Of a DNA stretch of 64,000 nt, positions 35,892-47,769 are shown in pieces. Source of the DNA: Ciona savignyi (Eukaryota > Chordata > Ascidiacea > Phlebobranchia > Cionidae); the NCBI GenBank assembly GCA_000149265.1, contig CH003379.1, positions 165,087-229,086 on the forward strand, read 5' to 3'. The translations under genes were made by a program, and so were the position numbers. A model generated the notes under the pieces. That model did no database searches and had not been told where the DNA came from. It saw nothing but the letters and a program-made list of their open reading frames with translations. Positions within the stretch are counted from its first letter, which is position 1, and each line of letters starts with the position of its first letter.

Positions 35892-38002
35892 CTGTTGAAA
35901 GAAAAGGAAAATTTCGAGGTTACTGAATAATGATCACAACTTAATACTGATCATTACAAAGTAATTGGCCAGGTCTGACGACGACTTCTGTAAAAGCAAT
36001 TAATAAGTGCCCTGTCCAGTTAACTCCACGTACTTTCTATTTCACAGCGATAAAATATTTGTCGTGACGCATAAGAAACTTTCTCCATATATTTCGAAAA
36101 ATGCGACTTGTCTATATTTAGATATCCCTATTTTATCTTATAAATAATTATTAGGTAATGCGTTGACACGACGCAACTCTATAGCTATGTTTAGTCATTT
36201 AATTTACCGGCTTGCTTTAAACACTATCGTTTAGCGGTATTTTTTTCTGTTTTTTTTTAAACAACTTTAACAATGTTTAACGTTCTAAAAGTTTTAAAGA
36301 ACCAAAAGGTAATCGAAATAACTCTAAATACTCATGCTCACTACTTTAGACCTTCTTTAAATCTAACCGTGAACAATACAGCAAGGAATAACTCGACACG
36401 GCGCAACTTAAACTTTACGCGCTTCCAACCATTTCAAAGCAAACTTAAACAATTCGAACTGCGCATTCTCGATAGAGCGGGCTTATGCCTTTTTCTCTTA
36501 ATTTTAACGAGAGACAACAAAAAGATTAATTTGCCTTTTTCCCTCGAGCGAGAGACGAACAATTGACCCACTTCGAACGTCATAGATAAGACAAAAGAGT
36601 AAATACCGAGTTTACGTTGATTTATTTACTCGAGAAAAACAAACTCGCGCTAAAATCAAAGCTAAGGTCAATTGTTGAACTCCGTAATTTGGCCCAAATC
36701 TTCCACTATTGACTTAAACCTCAAACTAATGTCACAATTAGTTAACTCCGCAACCTAAACATGAGTATCCTATACTAACACATGACAGCATAATTAGACA
36801 TAATTTACTCTATATTAGGTCGACTAACGGAAGATATATCTAGACCGCGGATAAAGCGATTTTGTATTTGAACAATCCGTTAATACGATTAAAGCGTCAA
36901 GCCCAGAGAGGACTGGTTCTTCATTAAAATTGTCTACCACAGTTCATAAGCCGTATAAATGGATTTCTCCATACTTGCGAAAAACCTTTATATCAATATA
37001 TAATGAAATTTAACCTCAAACCTTTACAAACCCAACTCAAAATATATACAATTCCCGCATTCAAATTTAGCTTAAGATATTTCTATCTACCAATCTAACT
37101 TTAATATCTAGAAATTCAAGTCAAGGTATTTGGTATAGTTTAACTAAAGATTTTAGCAATGTTACTTAATATATCTATAAAGTTAATCTCAAATTTGCGA
37201 TGTATCTTTATTTTACTTGTGTACTTAGTGCTATCTTGAACACAGGAGAATTCAAACTGAATAAAAACAACATTGAAAAGCTCCGATAACCCGACTGTGG
37301 GCACGTGGTGTTCAATTTTGTAAAACTCCACTCACGGGGAAATCCCTAAGCGCGCCAGATTACCATGGCGACGACCTGTTTATCGCCAGGATGCAGGGTT
37401 TTGTGAGTTTGTACAGGTGCAAGCAGTTACCTACCTTGCAGTTGCGCCTTGCACCGAATCTATTGCGTTCTCTGTTACATCAATCATCCCGACATTATGA
37501 ACGAAGGAGCATGTTAAACATCTCACTTCCCGAATGTTCTTCCGACTGGTTGAAACCGGTTTCCACTGGATCGGATACCCAACTTGACTGTTGTTGGTAT
37601 GACGTAAAACAACAGGATTCGTAGAGTGCTGAGCTCGAACGGAATTTCGGGCCGAGTCGGTGGGATTTATTTTCTTCCATTGAATACGAGAATCCTTGTT
37701 CTCCATACGGTCCATTGCTCGTCGCCTATATTAACATCAATATTCTTCTTAGAATTAATAAATTCATATGAACATGAAGCTATTGTTTTATCATGCAGCA
37801 GCACAGGACGTGGGTTTTTAAAATGAATCAAAATCACCTGAATAATGTTATTCGTCAGCACCGTAGCATGAATTATATTCGATAACCTATCGCGCTCTAA
37901 TCATATTTACTTCACAACCACCACACCTTATCAATTGAAATTCCAAGCATTTAGCCGACCTGTAGTAAACTAGCAACACTAAAAGGAATGAAAGAAAGAA
38001 AG

Positions 38003-38146
38003 AGGGAATCTGTTCACTAAAACTATGGAAACAAATTTTAACCCTGCTCCAAACAGTAATCTTAACCCTAGAACTAACCCTAACTCCAACCCCATGTTTA
38101 AAACTTAATGTAATGCCTTAATCTTTATTTTAATATGCAGTCTCCC
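38003..38146. mobile_element. MITE family C copy
   Basis: GGGAATCTGTTCACTAAAAC at the left and TTTAATATGCAGTCTCCCTC at the right, with interior TTTTAACCCTGCTCCAAAC. Intergenic. Confidence 0.7.
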
Positions 38147-39486
38147 TCCTTTCCTCCTCTTAGTTTTACCCAGCTAAACGTCGTAAAACACTATGTCGAT
38201 GTTAGTGTATGCTGCACGAATTCCTTCTGGTAACTATAAGCGGCGATGTGAGTAGAAGTTGTTTTGACAAGCCCTTCTTGTTGTATTTCAACTAACTCGA
38301 TCTAAAACTTAGATTCAAAGGTAATCCGATATCATTTATTTTGTGTGCAAGTAGTCTGTTCCCGCACAAAAGTTGGATTAGCTAAGTCTGTTCACCTGAG
38401 CGCGCCTAACACTGTTGTCTTTCAAGTGATTTGTGGTTAAAGCCTTTTCAGACTCGAGTCGAGGTATAACAGGCGTACTCGTGAAAGCTTTCAGACGACA
38501 TTTTGTTCGCATGTTAGCACACAACATAGTCCTTTAAACGAAAACAAGCGAACCACCCACGCGTATAATTTGGAGGCAGTTTGAGGAGTCGGGTCCGCTC
38601 ACATTACGAAAACCAACTCGTTATACTTGAGACTTAGACCATTTTTATTGGAAATATCGTTTTCAGCCCTAAAGCACCATCGTTGACTGTAATAATAGCT
38701 GGCCTAGTTCTTAGTGTACCAACAAGCTAGTTAATGTATTTGACTGCCATAGTCTAATTAACATAGCAAACACTGAAGTAAAAACGACCTAATTTTGTCC
38801 TCTAAAATAGCTCATTAAATCTCGTGAAGAACTGGTCAATATAAACTGTACATCTCCCTGCGCATTGAAAGTAATTCAGTTTAAAAGGAATCTTGATGGT
38901 TCAACTCACGTAAAAGCAAACGGATTAAACAAAGCGTGGACTCATGAACTAATATTTGATCAAATACAACTTTATTGCGACGTATGCCCGAAGAAGAAAG
39001 GAAGGTCGTTTGTTCTGTTTGTTGTCATATTTGCAGAATAGGACGCAAAGGGTTTCGATCTAGTCAGGAATTCCAGCGATTTCCGTAATAAATTATCCAA
39101 TTTCAACGTCAGCTCTATAGGCTATGACCGAAGGTGTGGCGATATGTGATAAAACATTGACCGAGTGTTATTGATATCTGTGTGAAGCTTTTCCACCTGA
39201 GTGCTTTAAAACAAAAGTAGTGTTACGACACGGGCAATCGTCAGATTACTTGTTATACACAGTTTACATCAGGCCTACAGCTGGGTCTGTAATTAAATTT
39301 ATTTTGACTGATTTCAAATTTAAAGATAAATTAAATCGCACTAGATTTGATAAGCACACAATTATGTATAAACGTCCATACGTATACACAAACTATATGT
39401 AATTCAGACAAGGTATTCGTAAAAGAGCTATAAAATATGATCAGATAATCAGGTTTATCTCTGTTGATTTAAAAATGATTTTTTTA

Positions 39487-39652
39487 GTCGAAGGGTTGCA
39501 GGTTCCACTAAATTGAAGGAACGTGTCTATCATATACAACACACTGCAATAGCTCCGGTAACCCGACGATGGGCACGAGGTGATCTGACTATTACCCGTA
39601 TAAACCCCCTTGGTTTTCCCAATCACGGGGATAATCATGAATATCCTATCTT
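39487..39652 (+). mobile_element. SINE family A, internally deleted
   Basis: GTCGAAGGGTTGCAGGTTCC runs straight into ACTAAATTGAAGGAACGTGT, skipping about 90 bases of the usual body. The tail GGGATAATCATGAATATCC is intact. Confidence 0.75.
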
Positions 39653-40389
39653 ACCGGTTCGTGGGTAATCAGTTATTTACATATAGTTAGTCTGACTCGG
39701 TTTTATAACCTGGGCAATCGTAATGTCACCTCGTGTACACTGCACTTTACCTGAGCTACTACACTATGGTAAATACAATGGAAACATTGCTTAAGTTTGT
39801 TAAACGACTGGGTTCAGGCAATGTCGCTAAATTCCTTGTGTAAAGCCAAAAAGCAGAGGGCGGGTTTTGATCTAACATCCCGTCGATCTGAACTACAACA
39901 AGCTATTATCTAGCTAAGCGTCCGGTGTTGATGGTATTTTAAAAACCAATGAATCCAATTTTAAGCGAGTTTGGCGGATGTATTTGACGAAACTAAAATC
40001 CAACATCACTATAGTGAACTAGGCCTATATGTGCAGAAAAAATGGTTTCAAAATATTTTGCATTTCGATCAGGTAATTAATTGCAGAAGTAGCTCAAGAT
40101 CGCCTCTAACGGTAGGAAAGAAGAACGAATAAAACGCGCTGCCAATACATTGGAGCGGTGTTAAAGCTTTCACCCAACACGTTGATATCACCAGCGGAAT
40201 GAAAAGGTCCGGAATTTAAGCGAAAAATCTACAAAGCTTTACAATTCTACGGGAGCTCCGCAATTAACGTTGCAATTTGTGCTGGTATTCGGGGTATACC
40301 AACTGAACTATTGGATAAGTTTGGTAATTTGGATGTATACGTTTATTCCGGAAGGTCGGAAAACGAAGGAGCCGTTTGACAAGCAATCT

Positions 40390-40650
40390 TTAAATTAATT
40401 AGGAGCGTCCTTACACGAGTAATCGTGTGATTAATTAGCGCCCACCGTCTGGTTATCAGAGTTTTTGCAGTGTGTTGTATTATGTATACAATACATACAT
40501 AACTATGGCACTAATCAACCTATTAATCCAATGGGCTATTAATTAACGCCCGTTTGGTGTCTCACCAAAGGACATAAACGACTAGCTCGCAGTATCGATC
40601 CCATAACCTTTCGGCTATCAGTCTGCTGTGTTACGAACAAGCTAACCCAC
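40390..40650 (-). mobile_element. SINE family A, diverged copy
   Basis: Keeps CGCCCACCGTCTGGTTATCA, GCAGTGTGTTGTAT and a head-like ATAACCTTTCGGCTA on plus. The tail is degraded. Confidence 0.5.
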
Positions 40651-40926
40651 AGAACTAAAAATACAGGAAAAACAGCTTTAAGTGATCAATGCCTTAGGAT
40701 AACAATACCCATTGTTATCAAACTGTAAGGATTTAACATCAGATGTTGGCAAAATCTCATACAATTAAAATATATGTACTAGAGGACACTTTTAAAATCA
40801 TATGATATAAAAAGAAAATTAAATATCTGGCACTTTTCTATAGTTAGTATCTCTAATAACGTGGCTTGAAATGGCCTGAATATAAGTTAAAAATAAACAT
40901 TGCACTTTTTCCGTGGATACAACAAG

Positions 40927-43900
40927 CTAGTGGTGGTGGGTATGGCTAAGATTAAGAATCAGTGGAAACAAAGAGCCCAGCACAAGGACCAGGACCTCAC
41001 ACAGACCAAGCTTGCCGGGCCCGCTGGCCGACTGGGCCACCTCGGGCAATACGTGCACAGTGGCCACGTATAGGAACGTGCCGGCGGAAAACAACATGGC
41101 GACCCCGGTTGCATTGTAGTCTTGCAACATCTGCTTGTCTTTCTGGGAGTTTAAAAGATGGTTGAGATGGGATAATCATGTTTACTCCTGTGAATGGGAA
41201 AACACAATGTACGTTATCCCAAATGTAATCGTCAGATCACCTTGCGATTACGTAAAAGGAGTCGCACATGGGTAATTCGTAATCATCAGATCACCTCACG
41301 AGCTCATTCACGTTGACGGAGTTATAGCAGTATGCTCCTTTAATTTGACAGAACCCAAATTAACACTGAGTTCGGACAATGTCCGCTAACTGCATTGTCC
41401 AAGGACACAACCGACTAGCATGCGACCAGTTTCGAATCTGTAACCCTTCGGCTAAAGGGCGACGCACTAATCCAAAACTAATCGGTAGGACTGTCTTTCA
41501 CCCTCCAGGCACTTTACAGCCATCACTCATTATTAAAGGATATGATTCCAACAACAACAACGTTTAAACCAACCTGATTTAAAAACACGAAAGTGACGAT
41601 GGCTAGCAAGGGGGCGGCGAGTGCAAAAGCCAGCAGATGCCGCTTCACCTTGCGAGGTTCTAAACCTTCGTGGACGAGAAATGACACCAAACCGAACGCT
41701 GCCGGCGCCTGTAACGTTAATCACGTCATTCTGGGAATGTTCTGGTTTGATCCGATCGGTTAGTTTAAGTTTTTAATTTTAGTTTATTCATTTTTTGCCC
41801 CAGTATTAAAAATAGAAAACCAATCAAATCACGACACAGGAACAGGAAAAGACGGCAAAACGAACAGTTGTTAAAACACGTCATTAAAAAAAGAATATAA
41901 ATTAATAAATATAGCAGACGTGGCCGCTAAACCTAATTTATTCGCAATACGTTGTTAGCGGTAAGGTGATGGGATAAAACCAGTCGGCATTTAGTGAGTG
42001 AACAAATACTGTAGCATAGCATGGTTCTTACATCTTGGGTTATTGTGAGATTATGTTGCATTCGTTATCGGGTTACCGAAGCTGTTGTAGTGTGTTGTGT
42101 ATGCTTGAGATGTTCCTTCATTTTTCACATAGCTCGTTAAGTCATTGGGTTCAGGTAATGTTTACAAAGTGCCTTCGCCAAGAAAAGAACAGACCAGCTA
42201 AATTTAGTTTTATACCTGCAACCCTAAGACTGTAGGGCGATGCATTACACCACCTAGCTATTCGGTTGGACTTCCACTGTATGCATTGTAGCAACCATGT
42301 TACCTTATGAAGCATTATAGCAAGGAAGACGATGAACTGCAGATCGGAGCGATCGGTGCTAGCTGCCGCACCCATGGCCACCCCATCAGCCGCAGCGTGC
42401 ACAACGAGCCCGATGGTGGCCGTGTGGCCCTTGGACCGCTGGTCCGGCTGCTGTGACCTTCCCGTCCCAACTTTGCTTTGGTTCAGTTCATCTGGAAATA
42501 TACCTTGCTATTATGTAAAAAAGAGCTTTGTTATACAGTTAACTGACAGATTACCTCACACCAACCGCCGTTTTATCGGAGCTATTGCAGTGTGTTGTGT
42601 ATGATTAAGTCATCCTTTCATTTCAAGTTGAAATCATTAATCCACTGGGTTCAGGTAATTTTTGTTGCATTGCTCAGGAACGCAACCAGCCAGGTAGGAA
42701 CAAGTTTGGAACCTGGTTGATTTGATAAAACTGTGTCTGGTACAACGACTGATGACACTGGTTATTAATAAAGTCATAGAATTCTATATTCTTCCAACTA
42801 ATACTGTTTATCACTTATCGACCAAACGGTATTGGGTCGGGGATACCTGACTAGGCCTATGTTTATTTCTATTTTACATTTAATAATTTGGATTTTGAGT
42901 TCAGTTAATGTAGTGTTAGAGTTTGTGATATTCTGATGGAAGTAAAATACCCAAACTGACCGAATCACCCCAACTAAAACAACAAAACCCAAACTTAAAC
43001 GCCCCAACTAGCCAAGTTACCCCAACAAACACCCTAACTTACCCAAGCACCAAATAAACTACTAAGAAACTCACCCAGTCGTATCTCGGTTGGGTGAGAA
43101 TGGGCTGACCCCCCAAATTGATCGACCAGCAACATGAATACGAAGCCAAGCAGAAGCGAAACCCCGATGGCGTGATGAGCCCCACCTGCGTGGGTGTGGG
43201 TGTGCTGCTTGCTCTCTGGCATAAAGGGGTTCGAGTTTTATTTATTGGACAAGTGAGCCATCGTTTGTTCTACCACAGACTTTTTTGTAGCATTAAGACT
43301 AGGGCAGGGGTTAAAATTATGACTAGGGTTAAAATTAGCATAAGGAGCACTTTAGACATGAAAAGTATCGTCGTTAAGACGTTAATATACATGTTCTACC
43401 ACTAAGCTTCTTTGTAGCACCATAACTGGGGCGGGGGTTAAAATTAGCATAGGGTTTTAGGGTCGTTAAAATTAGCATAGGGTTTTAGGGTCGTTAAAAT
43501 TAGCATAGGGTTTTAGGGTCGTTAAAATTAGCATAGGGGTTCAAGTTTAATTTCTTAGACGTGAAAAGTTGCGTTGCTGTACATGTTATATCACTAAGCT
43601 TCTTTGTAGCACCAAGAATAGGGTAGGGGTTAAAATTAGCATAGGTTTGGAGTTCTTAGGAGTAAAGTTTTGCTGGGATTAGGAGTCAAGTTTTGCTGGA
43701 ATTTCAAGTTTTACTTCTTAGAAAAGAAAATTGGACCAGAGTCTTGAGTTAGAATTACGGTTCTGATGAAGGATAAAAGGAGGATGCGATTCGAATTAGA
43801 ATTAGGGCTGAAGTAGAATGGGGTCAAATAATATATGTAAGGCATTGCTAAACAGTTGTAACCCCACCCCCTCTTATCTGTATCCATCAGACTTCACCCC

Positions 43901-45914
43901 CAAAATTCCCCCACCAACACTTAACCCACCTTCCGGCTGCTCCAGCTTTGCGCTTTTGAAATCGAGGTCGATTTCGTCCACTTTTTCCGCTTTCTCCTCC
44001 AAATGAACATGGTCTGTGGAGAAAATAAATATTAAACTAATCATTATGTGTTGTCTGTGGGATGTGGGCATTTACTGTTAACTAGAAGTCAATGACATTG
44101 GCGTCATTCATTATAACATAATGAATCTCAAAATTACCTCGTGTCCAACATCGGACTATCGACAGGTTACCAGAGCTATTGCAGAGTGCTTTATATGGTT
44201 GATCAATTATTTCAGTTTAGGACAACAACCCAACCACATATTGTATGTTGGTTGGTAAGCTTATGTGTTTTACATAACTGTAATAACCAACCTAGAGCCC
44301 ACTAGTACACAAAATAATTATTAAGTGGACCGCCCCCATACATCGGCGGGTTAAAACATCAACCTTGGAGAGTTAGCTTAAAAGGTTTGGAAACTAGTCG
44401 CTGATTAATTAATTGTTTTCTTTAGAAGACACTTGAAAGTTTGCCGTAACCCTTGAATTAATGGTTCCAATAAAACTAAAAAGACTCTCTATTACACACA
44501 ACATAATGCAATAGCTCATCTGCTCATGTATACGAGAGGTAACCTCGCTGCAAAACTACAGTCGAAACTTATCAGTAAACACACCTGTTAAAATGGGGGA
44601 AAAAGTGATGTGGCCGATAAACCTTTCTATGTGCACCCACATGGCAAAATATCAATGTGAAGTCTATGATATGAAGGAAACAAATAACAAACCGAGTTGA
44701 GTTGAAATCATCTCCACAGGCGAAGTATTGTACATCGTCTGCACCCCTTCAGGTATAATCACAGCTAGCGCGGTGCCCACCAGTAACCCAGCGCCAAATA
44801 TTGTGAAAAGTTGAATTTTGCGCTGAAATATTTCAAAAACGTGGTTACTTTTTCTGTTTTGAGTTCGGATTATTTTGTTGGGTGGTAGTGTGATGGAAAC
44901 AAGCTGCTGACTTGATAGTTGTTTCATGGGGCAACACACTTAGCAGACTTTGCCTGGACCGATTTTAAGAGTTCTACTAAAACTGTAAAGAAACCTTTCA
45001 ATGGCATATTACACATTGCAATATCACCAATAACCAGTTTATGTGAGGTAGTCTGAAGTCCGTATTAACTCCATTCCATTTTTACAACCACAGGAAAAAA
45101 AATTGCCCATCTTATCCATGTGGTTTTTTATGTGCATAGTCAGATAAGTTAATTTAGCAGGTCGACTGTCTGATGGTATTCAAATCAGCTTGGTAAAACC
45201 AGCCGCAAACTTGTTGGTTCAGTCTTGTTTAGACAATAAACTTAGTGAATATGTTGTAGAAACCCAGTGGCTTAAATAATGAACAGAACTTCAACAACCG
45301 TGGTTAAACGTTAATTTTTTGCAACCCTAACTCTGACAATTGCTTATGTTATAACACCCTTTATTGTCCACCTAAATAGGTATACTGATTAGTTGAATAA
45401 TAAACAAAGCAATGTTTCCAACATTCGAAAGGACAACGCACCTTAGTAGCCCTGTAGCAACTGTAAACCTACTGCATCCAGAGTCAACGGTAAACTGGTC
45501 GCTAGCTAGTCGGTTGTGTCCTTGGGCAAGGCACTTTACGGACATTGCCTGAACCCAGCGGATTAATGGGTTCTACAAAATTAAAGGAACGTGTCTATCA
45601 TATACAACACACTGCAATAGCTCCAGTAACCCGACGATGGGCGCGAGGTGATCTGACGATTGCCCATGTGATAACCCCCTAGGTTTTTCCATTCACGGGG
45701 ATAAACATGAATATCCAAACCTATTAATGTTACAGGTAGGTTGGGGAACATACTCATGAAGTTGAATAAACTTTTACATAATCTAACATAACTTAATCAG
45801 CATGACGTTTAAAATCACCTGGGATAAGGTAAAAGCCAAAGGGATCCATCCAGCCAAGCCACAGCCTATAAACATGCCGATGGAGAGAAGACATATCGTC
45901 CAAAACTCTGCCAT
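40927..45914 (-). CDS. SLC39A9: Zinc transporter ZIP9
   Basis: ZIP-family divalent metal carrier that moves zinc into the cytosol from the Golgi or outside; ZIP9 has also been reported as a membrane androgen receptor in vertebrates (family knowledge). Seven exons give 990 bases, 329 residues (human 307): 45914-45819, 44822-44693, 44013-43930, 43215-43075, 42491-42304, 41708-41574 and 41142-40927. The start is ATG at 45914-45912 ([15 protein letters not shown]). ZIP9 landmarks are [18 protein letters not shown], a His-rich loop ([13 protein letters not shown]), [13 protein letters not shown], the metal-site helix [22 protein letters not shown] joined across an intron to [11 protein letters not shown], and [20 protein letters not shown]. 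It ends with SHTHHH. All junctions are in phase. Confidence 0.96.
41168..41495 (-). mobile_element. SINE family A, long diverged copy
   Basis: Plus-strand view: GGGATAATCATGTTTACTCC, two partial ACATGGGTAAT blocks, GTTATAGCAGTATGC, and a tRNA-like head TGTAACCCTTCGGCTAAAGG. It fills most of the last SLC39A9 intron. Confidence 0.65.
42055..42265 (-). mobile_element. SINE family A, tail missing
   Basis: TCGGGTTACCGAAGCTGTTG, AGTGTGTTGTGTATG and head CCTGCAACCCTAAGACTG on plus. SLC39A9 intron. Confidence 0.6.
42535..42725 (-). mobile_element. SINE family A, partial
   Basis: CAGATTACCTCACACC, CGGAGCTATTGCAGTGTGTT and AATCCACTGGGTTCAGG on plus. The head is lost. SLC39A9 intron. Confidence 0.6.
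43438..43545. repeat. 29-bp tandem repeat, about 3.5 units
   Basis: The unit TTAAAATTAGCATAGGGTTT plus TAGGGTCG is repeated almost perfectly. Looser copies of TTAAAATTAGCATAGG extend both ways (43310-43660). It lies in an SLC39A9 intron. Confidence 0.85.
45495..45720 (+). mobile_element. SINE family A, young-looking copy
   Basis: CTGGTCGCTAGCTAGTCGGT, GGACATTGCCTGAACCCAGC, ATACAACACACTGCAATAGC and tail CACGGGGATAAACATGAATA. It is nearly identical to 50395 and 51507. SLC39A9 intron 1. Confidence 0.85.
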
Positions 45915-46704
45915 TTTTGCTCCAAAACTATCTTGACTTTATTACTTAGTTTTTTTACTTACTTAAAGATTATCTGAAAGAATATAGAAAATATATCATT
46001 AAAATGGGAAAATAGAAGATAAACAATAAAATAGAAGATTAACATCAAGAAATTGCACAGAAAAAAAAACGAAATAAATAAACAAAATTATTCTAATTGG
46101 TTATTTACTTTTAGAAATGACAAATAGAAGTAAATACATAGTGGGGTTTGTAATAAATAGGAACATATACAGCAAGCATAACCTGAAGTTTTTAAATGTT
46201 GACTTAATTTAGTCTTATCCTAATCCGAATCATTTCGCAATTAATAATAAACAATTTTGAATATGGAATATGTTTAAAATAAATCAAATACTATTAAAAA
46301 TTGCTCTACCATATATTGTAAATTTTATGCCGAAATGGATTAATAATCTCAGTTTTATTAACTAAAATGGACTATTAAGCTCTAATTTACTTCAATAAAA
46401 ACAAATCTAAATCATTTTTTGTTAAAAGTGACATCACAAACTTTTGTTTACTAAGTGTAATTGATATAATAATCAGGTAAAAAAGACGGAAGAATATTGC
46501 AATTAAAGTCTGTTAAACAGCAAAGTTTCTATATAAAGACTGGGCCAAAAAGTAAAAAAAAGGAAGTTAATTGCAACAACGTTTAAATAAATAAAAAAAT
46601 GGTTATTTATGAAATTTTCTTTTATATGCACATTTAAACCATTTAGCAACTGCAATACAATACATGTAGATCACTTGAATAATCAGGGAAAAATTTGGTG
46701 AAAT

Positions 46705-47184
46705 TCACAATTTATTGTCAACAAAATTTGGAAAAATGTTTTGAGCACAACGGTTTGTTGCATTGATTGAATCAATTGATTTTTGCAACGACGTCAAGCA
46801 AGTTCGGATGTGATTTGATGAATCAACAGCTTGCGTTTGTGTTTTATCGAGTCTGTTACAGATTTTCTTCATGGTCGTAGTCACCCCTCGACAGATACTC
46901 GCTTGCTCGCTGCTTAGTGATTTCCACCAGCGTATGTTCGATTCTCTTAATTTATCATGCGGACCAGAATTAAAAAAAGGTGCGATGACACCCAATTTAA
47001 AGAACTCCTCAACAGTTTGCGTGGAAGCTTGCGAAACATGTTTGTCAGATTCGGCTTGACTTTCAGTCATAACTTCATTTGTAGGTTGTGTCTGTGGATC
47101 CGGGTTTGGGCAAACTGTGTCTTCATCTTCACTTTCAGAAGCTTCGCCTTCAATCACAACAGCAGAATTATTTTCATTGCTCAT
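46705..47184 (-). CDS. Small acidic helical protein, possibly BLOC1S3-like
   Basis: Single-exon frame of 159 residues from ATG 47184-47182 (MSNENNSAVV) to TAA. The upstream in-frame GTG is a less likely start. The N-terminal 60 residues are acidic and low in complexity (EGEASESEDEDTV), and the rest is predicted helical with several Cys. The helical part has a faint spacing match to the BLOC-1 subunit 3 helix (RL, Gln, His, then LxxLxxxxD) together with the acidic Ser-rich head. This is recall-based and weak. It lies 585 bases downstream of KAT8 and 790 bases upstream of SLC39A9 on the same strand. A real gene is likely, but the function is not established. Confidence 0.55.
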   Translation of the reverse strand: MSNENNSAVVIEGEASESEDEDTVCPNPDPQTQPTNEVMTESQAESDKHVSQASTQTVEEFFKLGVIAPFFNSGPHDKLRESNIRWWKSLSSEQASICRGVTTTMKKICNRLDKTQTQAVDSSNHIRTCLTSLQKSIDSINATNRCAQNIFPNFVDNKL

Positions 47185-47769
47185 TCTTAAACCGAACACG
47201 ACTAGAAACTCTAAAACAAATGGTTGTATGATTAATTACATTTACAAGCAGGAAACATACAATGTCAGTATGTAATTAGGGCTGTGCATCAGTTACTGAT
47301 TACCTTGATAACTGATTTGTTGTCAGTTAACTAAAAAAATAAAGAAATGTTTTAAATCCAATTGTGTGTAAACCAAAGAAAAACAATTTTGTGAAAAGCT
47401 ACCCAGACTAAGTACTTGTACCATTGGTAGTTACATTGTCAGTTTTGAATATAAGGCAATATTCAATTGAAAAGGTTTCGTTTAAGTATTACAATTTATA
47501 TATCATTAGACTGTTTGTCATTATCCATGCACAGCTTTAATGTCATAACAATTTATTATGTTTATTTAGGCACATCTACAACTGCCATTGGGCCATACCA
47601 TATGGCATACCAGCTAGATGCATATATATGGCAATGTAAAATGAAGATACAGATACCGGTACCAGTATTTTCAATTTGACAGTTTAATTAAACAAAGCTA
47701 CAGTAGAAAAACCTCAATTTTACAAATGAAAATGGCAGTAAAAAATATTTTGGCCCAAATAAACAAAAG

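Larger units (their letters stand above)
35892..40926. other. 5-kb stretch upstream of the FRMD6-like gene
   Basis: No exon could be supported. It should hold the promoter and start exon of the FRMD6-like gene and the 3' flank of SLC39A9. A MITE C copy lies at 38003 and a SINE A copy at 39487. The open frames at 36273 and 37391-37861 show no family match or splice logic. Confidence 0.5.

Noticed and set aside
36273-36566. 97-codon plus-strand frame rich in Leu/Asn
   Set aside because: AT-rich composition, no splice or family support.
37391-37861. Cluster of open frames on both strands
   Set aside because: No frame shows family similarity, and splice sites do not join it in phase to the FRMD6-like exon at 35891.
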